Assembly: GCF_028769735.1 (NCBI RefSeq)
Contig: NC_088172.1
Coordinates: forward strand, 95,775,235 to 95,839,234
DNA length: 64,000 nucleotides
Origin: Zonotrichia leucophrys gambelii
Taxonomy: Eukaryota > Chordata > Aves > Passeriformes > Passerellidae
Reading direction: 5' to 3'
Part shown: positions 49,701 to 62,456 of the stretch, in pieces
Layout: every line of letters begins with the position of its first letter
Position numbering within the stretch: position 1 is the stretch's first letter
Position numbers and translations under genes: made by a program
Notes under the pieces: generated by a model
The model's database searches: none
Told to the model about the DNA's origin: nothing
The model's input: only the letters and a program-made list of their open reading frames with translations

Positions 49701-50697
49701 TTAGTCTCGGAAACGGGAACACACATGATGATGAGGCAAATCAATGCCCTGAAGAACTTCAATTATGTGCTATGGGGCACTCACAACTGGAGTGTTTTTC
49801 TGAGCTGTAGTCTGGAAGCCAAATTTGCAAGGAATATTTAAGCTTTTAAGATGATTACAGGTGACTGTGCAGATTTATGAAAGGGTCTAATGGAGTTAAG
49901 CACCTTATTTCCCATGACGTTCAATGGTTTTTAGGCACTTCTCTACTTATTAGATGCCACAATTTAATTTCCCCTTTAGCTATACTTTTTTCAGAATGCC
50001 AAAGCAAAACACTCTCTTACAGTAATTTTTCTAATTAAATGTTATTGACTCGAATATGCTAAAAAAATCTAAAATCATTAGCACTTTTTTTCAGATTTAC
50101 CTGTTCCTATAGGATATTGCACCTGCCTTTGCCATTTTCAGGTTCCACATCATAAAGTAGGAATAAACAGAAAACATTCTCATATTCCTGGGGTAAAAAT
50201 CCTAAACATCTTCTTCCCCTCTAAAATGGCAACCCCTGTGAAAACCAGAAGCAACATATATACTGGTATATTTTTGCAAAGTAATAGAAATCTCTGAGCC
50301 CTGCTCCTCAGTGAGCTGTTGCAAGCTGTCACTTAAATATAAATCCATCATCATCTTATGCATCCATGCTATAGACTTCTCCCCACAACCTCTGGGAATG
50401 TGCCTTCTTCCCCAACCCCTTAACCAACAAAACAGATTTCTACCAGGCAGCTGTGAAATGTTTATGCTTGCTTAAAACGTTGTCATCCTCAGGAGCACAG
50501 AAAACGCAGGGATTGCCATATCTGATCAGCTCAATGATCCATCCCAGCCACTCTGTCACCCCCAGCCCTTGCCAATATCTGAAGGGAGCAAAATGAAGCT
50601 GTTCTTAAGAGGGTGCTTGTTATCACTGAGCTGCGTGCCCAAAATGCCATTTCCAAGGATCAAACAGGCTCTTCATCTTGTCCAAATTACAGACATG
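43771..50697. other. Unique non-coding sequence
   Basis: No recognised repeat. Imperfect CA-rich sequence at about 45258-45292. GC-richer patches at 46870-47260 (purine-rich), 47940-48200 and 49180-49380 carry frames of up to 135 codons on competing strands without domains. Complex sequence at 49460-49800 may be conserved. Confidence 0.5.
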
Positions 50698-50934
50698 AGA
50701 TACAGCCATCATTTAGAACCTGCGGAATTCCATGAGTTCGGAAACATGTTGGCAAAAAACGTGATGAATGAAAGAATGATGTTTGCTCCATTGAGATCAA
50801 TTGACTTACAGTGATCTGTGCATCTGTTTCAAATCACCCAACTTGGGAGTTTCAAATGGGATTCTTCTTTTTCTTTGTTAGCTTTTAAGCACAGGCAACC
50901 ATCTAATGAACTAATAATATTTTAGAGTAAGTTC
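50698..50934 (+). repeat. Tandemly duplicated ~237-bp unit, copy 1
   Basis: Closely matches 50941-51175: GAATTCCATGAGTTCGGAAA, AACGTGATGAATGAAAGAATGA, CAATTGACTTACAGTGATCTGTG, TTTCAAATGGGATTCTTC and ACCATCTAATGAACTAATAA are shared almost base for base. The period is about 243 bp. An 81-codon plus frame ends in this copy, but copy 2 has small indels (ATGATGTTTGCTCC versus ATGATTGCTCC) that break frame, so the unit is not coding. Confidence 0.95.
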
Positions 50935-50940
50935 AGGAGA

Positions 50941-51175
50941 AGATGCAGCCATCATTTGGAACGTGCAGAATTCCATGAGTTCGGAAATGTGCTGGCACAA
51001 AACGTGATGAATGAAAGAATGATTGCTCCACTGACATCAATTGACTTACAGTGATCTGTGGATCTATTTCAAATCACCCAGCTTGGGAGTTTCAAATGGG
51101 ATTCTTCTTTTTCTTTGTTAGTTTTTCAAGCACAGGCAACCATCTAATGAACTAATAATATTTTAGAGTAAGTTC
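50941..51175 (+). repeat. Tandemly duplicated ~235-bp unit, copy 2
   Basis: Direct repeat of 50698-50934 after a 6-bp spacer (AGGAGA). Differences are scattered substitutions and a few 1-3 base indels, so the duplication is not an assembly echo but has had time to diverge. The unit is not simple sequence and matches no transposon I know. Confidence 0.95.
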
Positions 51176-53500
51176 TTAAGTGGCTTGTCAGATATGATTT
51201 ATTATTTTTCTCAGGAAGATCATTAAAATATTTTGAAAACAGAAAGAAACTTTCAGGGAGGTGTTCACATCAGATGGTTGCAGCCATGGATTAAGATTTC
51301 ATTTTTTTAATAAAAAAATATCCTCATTATATTTCCATGTTTTTACTGAGCATCCATTTTGCAATACAAGTAAGTCATTGATTAGAGACACATTCAGATT
51401 TTCGGCATGGCTTGACTATGAAAATTCTTTACTCTGTGACAGTATTAAAAAAATCAAACTAACAAAACCCACCAAAAACATGCATATGTTCAAAATTTTT
51501 TATAATCTGACACGTGACATGAATTTAAGTTTTCAGAGTGGCAGAATTCACCCAGAGCATGCATGTCTTGATCCATAGAAATAAATATTCATTAATACAA
51601 AGATTGTTTCAATAATTCCAAGAGCCCCAAAATCTTGCTGACTGTACTTTAGGTCTCCCTGGAGGTTATAACTTGCTTTGGATAAGCAAGGATAAAGCAC
51701 TGGAAGTAGAAAATCTGTCCCTTCCTTTCCTCTTCTCTGTCTCAATCCTGCCTCGAGATGCTGAACAATCTAAGATATTTAAGCTCTTTTTTTTCTTGTT
51801 ATCTGTTGCTCTCATAGGAGAGGAAAACCATAATCCTGGCTGGGCTAAATCACATAAAAACAAAGGATTCCATGAATAAATAAATTATGGTTTCAGCAAA
51901 ATTAGCATGAAGCTGAGATCAGAACTGAGCCCAACAAAGTTGTGTATGAGAGCTAGAGCTAGCAAATAAACCCAGTAGCAAATTTTAGGCAGAAATATTT
52001 AATAAGGTCATTTCTTATCTGCACCAGCCTATGGTTCCATGATTAACTATTTCATGAACAGAGATAGGTTTGTAGCTTTTCTTTTTTCCCCAAATTATAT
52101 TCTGTACTGCCACTCACCTATGAGAGCACTTTGAAGCCTTGTGCCCATTATTTAAGGTGATTTTCTGCAAAGTCAGGAAAGGCTGTTGTGATTCCTCAGG
52201 AGTTAATTATGTCTTTGGGGAATGAGCACAGTATTTGCATTTGTGTATTTGTGTATATATGTATGTAAACAAAAATATATGCAAATCCTCTTTCCTGAAT
52301 GGAGGAATCAGAATCAGAAATAACCTCTCATTTTCTTAATTGCTACCTGACTCAAGTTATAGAGGAAAAAAATGCATTTCTGTGTCAGATCAAGTGGTAG
52401 AAGCATTACAAATAAATGAATATTTTCAATCTAGATAGTTAAAATTAATACAATTTCAAACACAGTGGCAGAACATTTTCTTCTCATTGTAAATTATATA
52501 TTTTTTAAATTATTGAGACCAAGCATCCTCAAAAAGGAAGGGTTTAAGACCTGTAGCTATTTTCTAGAATGGTCAAAATAAATTACATGAGCATTTTATT
52601 TTGCCTGGGTACCACATCTCCCTCCAGCAGATGCAGTTTTGATGCCAGTTTATAATTTTAAAGGAAGTGTTAAAGGTAACCTAGCCAGCAGAAGGAATGC
52701 TGCCCACTCTGCAAATGCAGCTCTTGAAGACAGAAATGGAATAACAGCAGGTCAGTTCTGACAACAAAACCTAAATTTTCTTCCTCAAAAATAGCTTCAT
52801 TGTCCATAGCACCCCTTTCCATGCACTTTGGACGCTTTTTTCTCAGAATGGACCCCTCCCTCTGGGAGAAATGGCAGGAGGAGAATCCTGACTTTAGGAG
52901 ACACTGTGCAGGAGTTGTGTGTGTTCCCAAACCAACCCAGACCTAACAATTCAGAGATTAAAAATGCACAGCATCTTGAACAGAAGCGAGCAGCAGATGG
53001 GAAACCATTATGAATCACAAGGGCAGCAAACCATTGCGACTGCCAGAAGGAGGTAAGCAACCACAACAACAGCCCAAGTTCTTATCTTTTTATACAGTCT
53101 TAGAACTAACCAGAGTCAAGGAAACCAGAGAAATCCAAATGACCTGAAGTCCTGCAGGATTATACTTCAAAGAGAGCACACCTTTTGTAGGAAGTATCTC
53201 AGATTTTTAAGGCTGATATTAAGTTTCTCTTCATTTCTTAGCCTGCTCTTTTCAAATAGGTTGTCACAATCCACAGGAAAAGCCAAATAAATAGCACAAA
53301 CAATAGAAACCCTGAAATTATATCAATGTAAAAATGGTAAAAACAAATGAATTGACAACAGAAAATACCCAAATCCATAGACAAATAAGTTGAACTCAAT
53401 CCAACATGCAGCTGATCAAAGTGAGCTTTCCTGGTATGGAATTAACATTCACCCAAATAAGGAAATGGAAACTTGTTTCTTATATGTGGCCTAACATCAT
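51176..53500. other. Unique non-coding sequence
   Basis: AT-rich. GC-richer patch at 52660-53060 with minus frames of 86 and 90 codons lacking domains. No repeat family recognised. Confidence 0.55.
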
Positions 53501-53602
53501 TAAAAACAAATAAAGAAACAAACAAAACACCAATAAACAATCCCCAAACAAACAAAAAACCATCATACAAACAAAAAATCAAACACCACAAACAAAAATA
53601 CA
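53501..53602. repeat. CAAA-rich low-complexity tract
   Basis: Repeated CAAAC/CAAAAA/ACAAAT words across about 100 bp, with almost no G. Confidence 0.8.
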
Positions 53603-53760
53603 ATGTATTTACCACCTGCTGAATGTTTTACTTGCAAGATCTTGAAGGCTTCTTTGCCCAGTTTGCCTACCAAATATTTGACAGGAACACTAATTTTTTC
53701 CATTTATTTCATGCCCTTGAGGCTAGGAAAACTCTTCTTTAAATTAATTTCTGATGTTCT

Positions 53761-53780
53761 TGTCATGACCGGTCATGACA
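53761..53780. repeat. Perfect 20-bp palindrome
   Basis: TGTCATGACC is followed directly by its reverse complement GGTCATGACA, with no spacer and no mismatch. The centre TGACCGGTCA consists of two abutting TGACC/GGTCA nuclear-receptor-type half-sites around a CpG. It could be a dimer binding site. Chance cannot be excluded in 64 kb, but a perfect 20-mer is uncommon. Confidence 0.9.
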
Positions 53781-55458
53781 AATGTCTCACAGACATCTCC
53801 TCTTCCAACTCTCAGAAATGGCTTGAACTATTTCAAGATTACTGAATAAATATAATTTATTTCATTAAAACCCATTTAAAAGGAATTTTGCTCTGACTTA
53901 CCTTCCATTATAGAATATTGAGTCAATGGAAATGCAGTGCCTAAATTGGGAAAGAATCTATACTTAAATTTTATTATATCTCTTATTCTAAATTTAGTGT
54001 AAAGGAGAAGAAATACAGCATCAGGCATCTGTTCTCAGAGACAACTGAAATCTGTTTTTTTGCATTGGCTTCTTCCACACACAGAGGCAGTATGGTACAA
54101 GAGACATACTTTTCTCCTGGGAATTTAACCCAGCTTCCAGTCCTCAAGCCTGGATTATTTGTTGTGATTTAATAAGATGTATTCTGTAGCTAATTAACCA
54201 TTTAATTCAAATAATTATTGCATTGTTCAAATAAAATTGGAGTGATAATAGTATGAGGATTCCTCCACTGAACTGCTTCCCTCTGTAACAGTGTCGCAGA
54301 GCAATGTCATTTGAAGTAATCACTTTAGTTTAATAGCTCAGTAACCATAAATTATTTAAAACTACATTAAATGAATTAAAGTGACATAAAACAATCTGCA
54401 CTGAAAGGGAGGGTGTTATTGTCAAGGTAGAAATGGCTAGAAGACTGTCTCATCCAGCAAGGTAGTAGAATAGGATGGGATGTGGAGCATCTCCCTTTGC
54501 AAAACCTAAAATGCTACAAAATATACCAAGAACTCTTCCAAGATTTAGGAATTTGCCTTAGAAGCCAAATGGATGCGCCTGTAATTTGAGCAAATACAAC
54601 TGAAGCATGACCTGAGTTGATAAATTTCCCTTCCCATACACTCATTTTAAAAAAACCTAAAAAATATCAGTTGGGTAGAAATCACACAACCCAAAGCCAA
54701 CTACCAAGCACAGAAAACATGAGCTTGCTTTTGTTTCATTGTCCATGATGTGATCCTTAAAAGTGCTTTGTTCTCTAAAATGTTCAAACCAAAAGCATCA
54801 ATAATTTTTATTTCTTAAGCACCGTTCAGTTAGACTTTTGTCAAGGACAGAGGAAATGTCAAATGCTAAATGGGTTCTACTGAAGTAGATGGAACCTGTT
54901 AAAGTTTTCTTCAAGAACAACTGCTTATAATTTTTCCATCTATTTCAAAATTCCCTGAGTTTCATTTTGGTTGGTGCTGCTTCCTCAACACACTAGCTTT
55001 GTCTTCTGTTGGGCTCTTAGATTACTCTTGGAATTTAATTCCCTTTGCCTGCCAAAATCCAGTTGTGATCTCAGGGCAGTGCAGAACCACAGCACTTCAG
55101 CTTCCTCATGGAGATGTTGGTGACAACCACAACCCAGAATTCTGAGGAATCACAATACTATAAAACATCAGCAGCCCTGCAGAACTAAGGAGTGATCTAA
55201 CTGAAAATAATTGCTTTAAAGTCACACATGTGCAGTGATCAGAAAGCCAAACCAAACACAGCATCTCCTCATTTAAGCAGAGTGTGGCGAGCAGAAGAGT
55301 GGGAGATTTGAGCTTCGTGGGAACCAGGCAAGAGGATACAATATTTTGAAGCAGATTACTGACTGATCTTCCAGAAACTATGCTTTTGTGAAATATATCC
55401 AGCAGTGTGACCCACATCCAACATCTCCAAAATCCACTTCCCCCGAGAAACAAACAGA

Positions 55459-55492
55459 AGTATCTAGAGACAAAAAGTATCTAGAGACAAAA
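55459..55492. repeat. 17-bp tandem duplication
   Basis: AGTATCTAGAGACAAAA occurs twice head to tail with no mismatch. Confidence 0.95.
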
Positions 55493-57239
55493 CATCCTCA
55501 GGCAAACAGGCCTAGACTAGGAGACATCTCTGGACTCAAATCAGGCTTTTGAAATAAAAGTTGCAAGGTTAAGGCACAGATCAAAGTCACACATATTTAA
55601 ACCAGAAGAGGTCATCAGTCTGGTCTGACATTCCACAAAACAGAGGCGTAGTCTTTTCCTGACTGCTGAAAGTTTTGCCTTTGCTTGGTACTGGAACACA
55701 ACAAATAATTTTTTCAGCATGGCAGTGGATGCTTGGCTAGTAAAGACAAAAGTTGGCTCTCCTTAGGACATAGACCTTCCTGCTATTTATAGATGCTACA
55801 AGAACAGTGGTTTGTGCAATTTCTTGACACTGCTCCAACATTAGTGCATTTATTTGACACACCAAAATCTGAAACATTATTACAGGCCTTACTAAGAGAC
55901 TGTGAATATTTTTGAGATATCCTTCATAGGTTGGTCCCCATAAAAAAATACAGTCCAAAACCAACCAAGGAACCAAAAGATACCCACTAAACCTTCCCCT
56001 CTATGAATCTATCCATCATAACACCAGGTTTCTTCTTCAACTCGGTGTTAGAATTACTTATTAAATCTCAAGCTCCAAGTAAAAATGCCACACTGAAGAA
56101 AGAGATTAAAAAACACTCTTAAGAAAATACAAATTAACAGCATGATGTTAAAAGAGAAGGGAAATATCCTTATTTTTAATGTTGACCAATCCTATTGTAT
56201 TAGAGACTAATTTGGTTTATTACAGCCTTGGGAAAGCATCTTGCTTCAGTTTATGTTCAGAGGAAGACAAAATAAAAAAGAGCATGTAGCAAAAGCTTTT
56301 ATACTTTCTCCCTCTCTGTCATCATACACTCAATTTAATTTTTTAAGTGCCTGCTAACAATGGTTTTAAAAAGTTCAGTTTGATTCAGGTAACCAGAAAA
56401 GGAGATTTCAGAGGTTCTGGATTGTTATAACTCACTGATCTTTTGTTGTTCCTGACTCTTACAGGCAGGAAAATCTTACAGCTTTTGAATGGTAAGGCAT
56501 GCAGATCACCTAATTTGTAGGTAGGTGCTTGCAGCTTTCTTGGATCAAAGCACCTTTGAACTGATTAATAGCAATAAAAATATCTGGAAATATTTAAACT
56601 GAGTATAAATGGTGTGTTGGAATGCCAGACTAGTTCTAGAAAGTGACTGAATGCTTTTATGGGTAATGACTGGGTCGAAATGCTTCACATAAAAACTAGA
56701 CAGCATCAGTTTGCAAAAAAAAAGTCCATGCCTAAGAATTTGCATAAAGAAAACAGCACATGGCAATTCAGACTGCTTCAAATCCCATCAAATAAAAGAA
56801 ATGCTTAGTCCCAGAGGAAGTGATGAGTTGATAGAGAAGCATCAGACCAGGGCATCTGCTCTGGTTAGACATTTCACTTTCATGCTGACTTGCTATCACT
56901 TTCTGTCAAACAGCTGAATAAGAGTGCCATCATTTTATTTGTCTTTGAAAAGTTATTTTGTAGATATCAAAATGACCTTTCTTACAGATTGGGAGTATGT
57001 TTTGCCAGTTCAATTAGATAATCACCTGTAGGTTAGATGATGCAGTGTCTTTGCTATGCTGGTTGTTTCCTGGGTAATCCTGAGAAAGTCACTCCAGTAA
57101 CTTTATGCCTCATTTCACCAGAAAAAAATAAGAGTAGGAATACTGGAAAGATAGAGGCACACAGTTTTTCCTATCAGAAAAACCATCTCTGTCTGTAATC
57201 TGACAGTGCTGCAGGTGCTGTTCTCTGCTTGTGGGATGA

Positions 57240-57660
57240 TGGCATGAGCATGATGTATTGAGAAGTCATGGAACTAATTAATTGAGCCTTTTACTCTGAT
57301 GATATGGCTTATGTTGAGGAGGGAGGAGGGTCCATCTGGATTAATTTAATTGTTTCTTTATTCTTGCTGCCAAAGAGAAATATTCTGCAGTCACCTGGCT
57401 ACCTGGTATCAATTTCAGCATGAATACACACGAGGCACAGCCATTAATGTGGAGGTGGTAACTCATGAACACTTGGGATGGGCAGGCTGCCTATGTTTCT
57501 CTTCAGCATTTGAATTAACAGCCCTGTCTGCAGTGTGTATCTTTTCAGGTAAAGATTTTCCTTGTTCCTGCCTATGGTATTCATTTAATTTATGGAAAGT
57601 TTCCTGTTATGTCCCAGTACAAATTCATGCGGCATCAATATTCATATAAATTTATAACAG
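57240..57660. other. Candidate conserved non-coding element
   Basis: Complex block with ATTA cores (CTAATTAATTGAG near 57272, GGATTAATTTAATTG near 57339, CCATTAATG near 57440), retained CpGs (ACACGAGGC near 57428, ATGCGGCATC near 57628), and ATTCAT/TTTAAT words. A 99-codon plus frame lies across it, without domain. Resembles a distal enhancer in composition. Confidence 0.3.
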
Positions 57661-59269
57661 CAGGTTCAAAATAACAGTACACAGAATACATTAGCATTTC
57701 TCTTCCATCTTGTAGGCAAGAGAAATACATTATGAAGCAGACCCAAAAGATTCACATAAAAGTACATCATTTTTGCCCCCAAAACATTTGCTATTTTGTT
57801 ATTCTTAAACAGATGCAAATTCAAAATTACATTTGCTGTAATTAGAAGAAGGTAAGACTGGGGCTTTGAGAACACTTTCTCCATTATGGGGAGACATCCT
57901 TGCAGCTCAAACATGCTGTTCACAAAGACAGAGGCTGACCTAAGAAGAGCTGATGCCTGCTGGGAAAACTGCATGTACCCATGGATCAGACCTGTCAACA
58001 GAGTTTACACTGATAAGGTCAGACAGATTACAGAGATGGTTTTGTCCATGTTTTTTTGAGTTTTTTTTTTTTTGTGGGTTTGGATTTTTTAACTATCTTT
58101 GCATTTGGGAAGCTATTCTGACCAGAACAAGAGAAATTTTAGGCAACAACCACTTCTGAAGAAGCATTTTGTTTCCAAGACAAATCAACTTAGCACATTC
58201 CCAGTAAGGTGGACAACAGTCCCTGTACCACCTTTGTAACAAATTTAATATAGCCTCAAGGCACAGATTGGGAAGGATACCAATCAAAGATCAGGGCAAC
58301 ACCAGGTATTTTTAAAAGCTTCTCTACTTACTCAAATCACAAATTGTTTTTTAATTCACCTTGGAATTTCATTCTGGAAAAACATTGCTCAAGTGCTACC
58401 ACCACTGCTTTATCTTACTAGTCTTAACCCAAAAATATCTGGAAGCACCTACCCTGGTGGACATCATACAGATTATTATTTTCTCTCTCCTCTTTTTCCC
58501 TTACAAAAATCTACCTTCTTCATTCTGATGAGAACAGATAGTAATGCCCTCTGAAAATACTTAATGGCCAGCTCTGTTAATCAAGAATAATCCCTGAAAA
58601 TGACAGATGTTTAACTGCTATGTTTTCCAGTTGAAAACGCAGTCCTAAAAACTCAGAAAGCAACTGGGAAGCCTGGCTGTAATAGCTTGCTATTATTTTC
58701 TCCTTGAGAAAGAAGGTGAGCTAAATGCAGTCTGGCATAGATCTGGTTAGGCAAGATCTGAGGATGGCATTGTGCCAGTAACCATCCCCTTCCTGTCATC
58801 ACTCAGAAGTGAGAATTATTATATTGTTTTCATAGAATAAGTTTTGGTCCATATCCCTGCACTTCATCCCATCCTATGCCTTTTGATTACTTTCCCTTCA
58901 GTGAAGATTTTTTTTTTAATTTTAATCAGGCAGGTCATTTCATTCAATTCTTCTACAGCATTTTCTGTCTTCTTTTTTGATATTTTCATCAGATATTGCA
59001 ACTTCAGTGAGGTTAATTTAGGCAAGATTTTGTCCTTTTCACTGCAACTCATTTCATCCCTGTCCATTTGCTTGCTGTCACTCCTTTTCCAAATTTTCTG
59101 ATTTTTTTTCAATTGCATTTTATTTCGTCCTATCTCCTTTCCAGAGTGTTTGCAATGCTTTATTTTCTGTTTTCAAGATTTAATTTTCCTTCCTGAAAAT
59201 GTAAATTAAAATGTAGAAATGTAGAGCTAAATATGTAGGAATGGAGAGAATGTTCTCTGGAAAGCATTT
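57661..59269. other. Unique non-coding sequence
   Basis: AT-rich, with a T-run near 58061. The segment 58860-59160 is pyrimidine-rich on the plus strand. Nothing recognised. Confidence 0.55.
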
Positions 59270-59420
59270 GAAAGGAATGAGCACAATCACCAGCAGGGAG
59301 CCAAAAGTGCCCTAATTTGCATGCCGTGGTACTCTCTGATCTGTAAATAAGAGCAATTAAATCAGAATACTGCTACTGGCTGAGTACTGTTTTACAGTGC
59401 CCCATAAGAGCATGGGTTTC
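59270..59420. other. Candidate conserved non-coding element
   Basis: Complex stretch with an octamer word ATTTGCAT followed by GCCGTGG (59316-59330), GAGCAATTAAATC near 59352 and little simple sequence. Suggestive only. Confidence 0.22.
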
Positions 59421-62393
59421 AGCCCCTTTGTGCAGCTGCTGAGGCCTCTGCTTACCCTGCAGAATACTTTGTTATCTAGGGGATTTCTGCTCAGGCATGA
59501 GAAATACACACAGTTGACTCTGAGGCCGCCAAAAAATCAGAAAATCTGACATTTTGTATTTCAGCAGAAATGGCTCTTAAATATGCAGGCCAAGGACACA
59601 TCACCTCTCCTGGGATCCAGTGGCACTCTGGAGACAACCTCACTTATCTCAAGCATAGTGCACAGGTACAAAAGCAAATGATTTGTATTTTTGACAGGAG
59701 AGAAAGAAAATAAAACCAGGATTCACAGACCTTGTCTTAAATAAAAAGACAAGTCACAACACCTCCACAAAAAACCTCCAAGAATATTGTGACCAGTTGA
59801 TTCAAGTCTTTTGCAAAATCAGGGGCTATATGTGATGCTAGCAGAAATTTCTTTTATAAAGTATTGTCCAGCATGACCAATGACTTTTTCTCCTGAAGTC
59901 AAAATTGCTTCTAACCCTTCCTTAGATCTGGGTAGAAAATTTACCCCTTTTTTCTTTTCATATGCACACAGCTCCCCAGTAATTTCTCCATTCTCCTGCC
60001 CCTTAACCCAAGAAAACTGCAGTAAAACCTGTCTTATAATCCTTCTTAAGAGCTGCTAATACCTAAATAAACATCTCTTTATAGGACTTGACTTATTTTC
60101 CTAGAGAGACGGGATTCCTTTGACTCTTTCTTTAGCCATTTGTACCAACCCTGCTATTCTGCACAGATTCAGATGCTGATTTTCTGCTACATTTTTGGCT
60201 CTTGCAGCATCTCCCTTGTCCATGTTCATTTCTTTTCTTAGAACACTACATTCCAATTATATTTCAGTCAAATACAGTGACAGGAGAAATAGATCAATTC
60301 TTCTGAAAGGTTTCCACGCACTTTCAAAATGTAGATTACCATAGATCTTGGAAAGTCTATATTTGTTTTAAGCTTCATCTGGAATAATCACACATTACAT
60401 CTTTGCACTCCACTTTCATGCATATATATGAATGGAACAAATATAGATAGACAGACACAAAAATAGTAAACTCCTTATGTTCTATTTCCTCCACTCTTCC
60501 CTTAATGTGGGAAATGTTTCTTCACATCAGTATTAGAAGAAGCTGTCTTTGCAGAGCAAACTCTTTCACTGCACCAGAATTTGTATCATTCCCTCCACTG
60601 GAAGACACAGAGGTTCACCAAAAAGACACCCGGTAAAAGCAACACTTGGGATCTTGCTTCATACTTTTTTTCCTTAGTAATTTCTGCTCTCCCTTGCATT
60701 AATCCCAAGCAATCTTTATGTTCATTCCTTCTCAGTGTCTTGTCTCTCATGTTGTTCTCACAGATCTTTTCCTGTGGTTGCATTTCTGTGCACCATACCA
60801 CGGTTAGGACAAATGCTCTTAATGAATCTCACTTTTTTCTTTTTCTTGGTTCCTACTTTCAGATCACTCAACTTCAGTGGAAAGCAGACAGGCCAGCTTT
60901 TCTTTTACTGTGGCTCATTTTATCATTATCAGCAACACTTTTCTCTATTTCCCTCTGTCTCCAGCACACATCGTTTGATGAGCTCTGTTACTGAATCACC
61001 ATGAAACAAATTGACATGTTCCACTATAATTTTCAAGGAAAGATGGCTTACACAGAAAATAGCTGGTTTTAAAAGTCATAATTCAGTTTACATAGTAGTT
61101 ATTAACAGCAGGCTTCTTTCACCCTTCCTTTTATTTTCAGGATGCCGCTTTCTATCACATGTGGTTATGCCTCTGCTGAAAACACCACAGCCAAAAACAA
61201 CAATAAAGACCAGTTTTCAGAATCTCTGAGCAGTTGAGGACTATTGATAGCCATATGATTAAAGAGATTAAGTTTGCTGAAGCCCACCAGGAATTTTCCT
61301 TTGAAAAAATGAACCTTTAAAAATCCATTACTACTGAGCTCATTCCTTTATATCTGGGTGCAGTAGGGCTGGGTGCATTTCTATAAGGACATAATGCAGG
61401 ATTTTTTTTTTCTTTTTTAATGAAAGAGTAAAATAAATTCTTCAAAGAATGTCTCAGCAAGTCCTCAAAATGACATAATTTTATATCCAAGATATTCCAT
61501 GCTTTGATATGCATTCTGAAGCAGATGGTAGGTCTTGGAAGAAGATGAAGAATTAGGATTCAGCCACAGCAAAATGTTCTGGAAATTAATGCAGATTATA
61601 GTGTAAAAAAAGTATAAAAGATGGAAAGATTGATGTATCAATCCTCTCTATTTTAAAATTAACTCAAGTGCAAGCTGCAGCTTCATGGTCACAAAGAAGG
61701 TGTCATATCAAAAAGCTGTAGAGGCTCTTCTCATTCTTCAGTGAATGGGAATCACTCCTTGTTTAAATGTTATAATGTTGCTAATATTTACCAAGAGCTG
61801 TAATTTCTGCAGTGCAAGTTCCAAACCAGCTTCTTCAAGTCTAAAATGTGCTGGAGACTGAATTCCTAGAAGCTTGCTAGATGTCAGAATGAAAAAAGTG
61901 GAGACCAATGTTACTCTGAAGGTGTTAAGGAAAGTTCAGATTTCTCCACCCAGAGCAGTTTCCAATATCTTATTCCAAATTTCCTCTAGTGACCTACAGA
62001 AAGCCTTGAGGATTCTAATTAAATTCCTGCTGATCCATAATTGAAAAGCACCATCAATACAGAGATTCTGAGTACCTCAAAAAAAGGAAATGAGCTTGAC
62101 CCTCCATCTTAGAAGTAGAATGAATTATATTCAACCAGAAAAGGAATTATATTCAGCCAGTTTCTCCACAATAATCAATAAATAGGATTACCTCTGCAAC
62201 TTGGGAGATCATTTAGTGGCAGCTACAGAGAGGAAAATGTGGTGGTACTACAACCTGATGACAATGAAGGTGCACCATCCATCCTGGAGGTGTGAAAGTC
62301 TCCCATTCTAATAAAAACTTCTTAAGTCCTTGTACAGAACCTGCAGTAGTTCTCAGCAGATGAGAAAGCAATACTCAAAATAATAAAAATAAA

Positions 62394-62394
<1 letters not shown>
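59421..62394. other. Unique non-coding sequence
   Basis: AT-rich. A 137-codon plus frame at 60581-60994, with an overlapping 89-codon frame, is hydrophobic and has no domain. No repeat family recognised. Confidence 0.55.
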
Positions 62395-62440
<46 letters not shown>

Positions 62441-62456
62441 AAATAATAATAATAAT
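62395..62456. repeat. (TTA)15 followed by (AAT)5, self-complementary microsatellite
   Basis: Fifteen perfect TTA units at 62395-62439 are followed by two A and five AAT units at 62442-62456. The two arrays are mutually complementary and can fold into a hairpin. AATAAAAATAAAA just upstream can pair as well. Confidence 0.95.

Larger units (their letters stand above)
53603..57239. other. Unique non-coding sequence
   Basis: Contains the palindrome at 53761 and a 17-bp tandem copy at 55459. Otherwise AT-rich; frames up to 115 codons (minus, 55106-55453) lack domains. Confidence 0.5.

Noticed and set aside
61510..61532. Possible third copy of the 54-bp element (TGCATTCTGAAGCAGATGGTAGG)
   Set aside because: Similarity covers only about 20 bases with a gap and is lost afterwards; likely chance.
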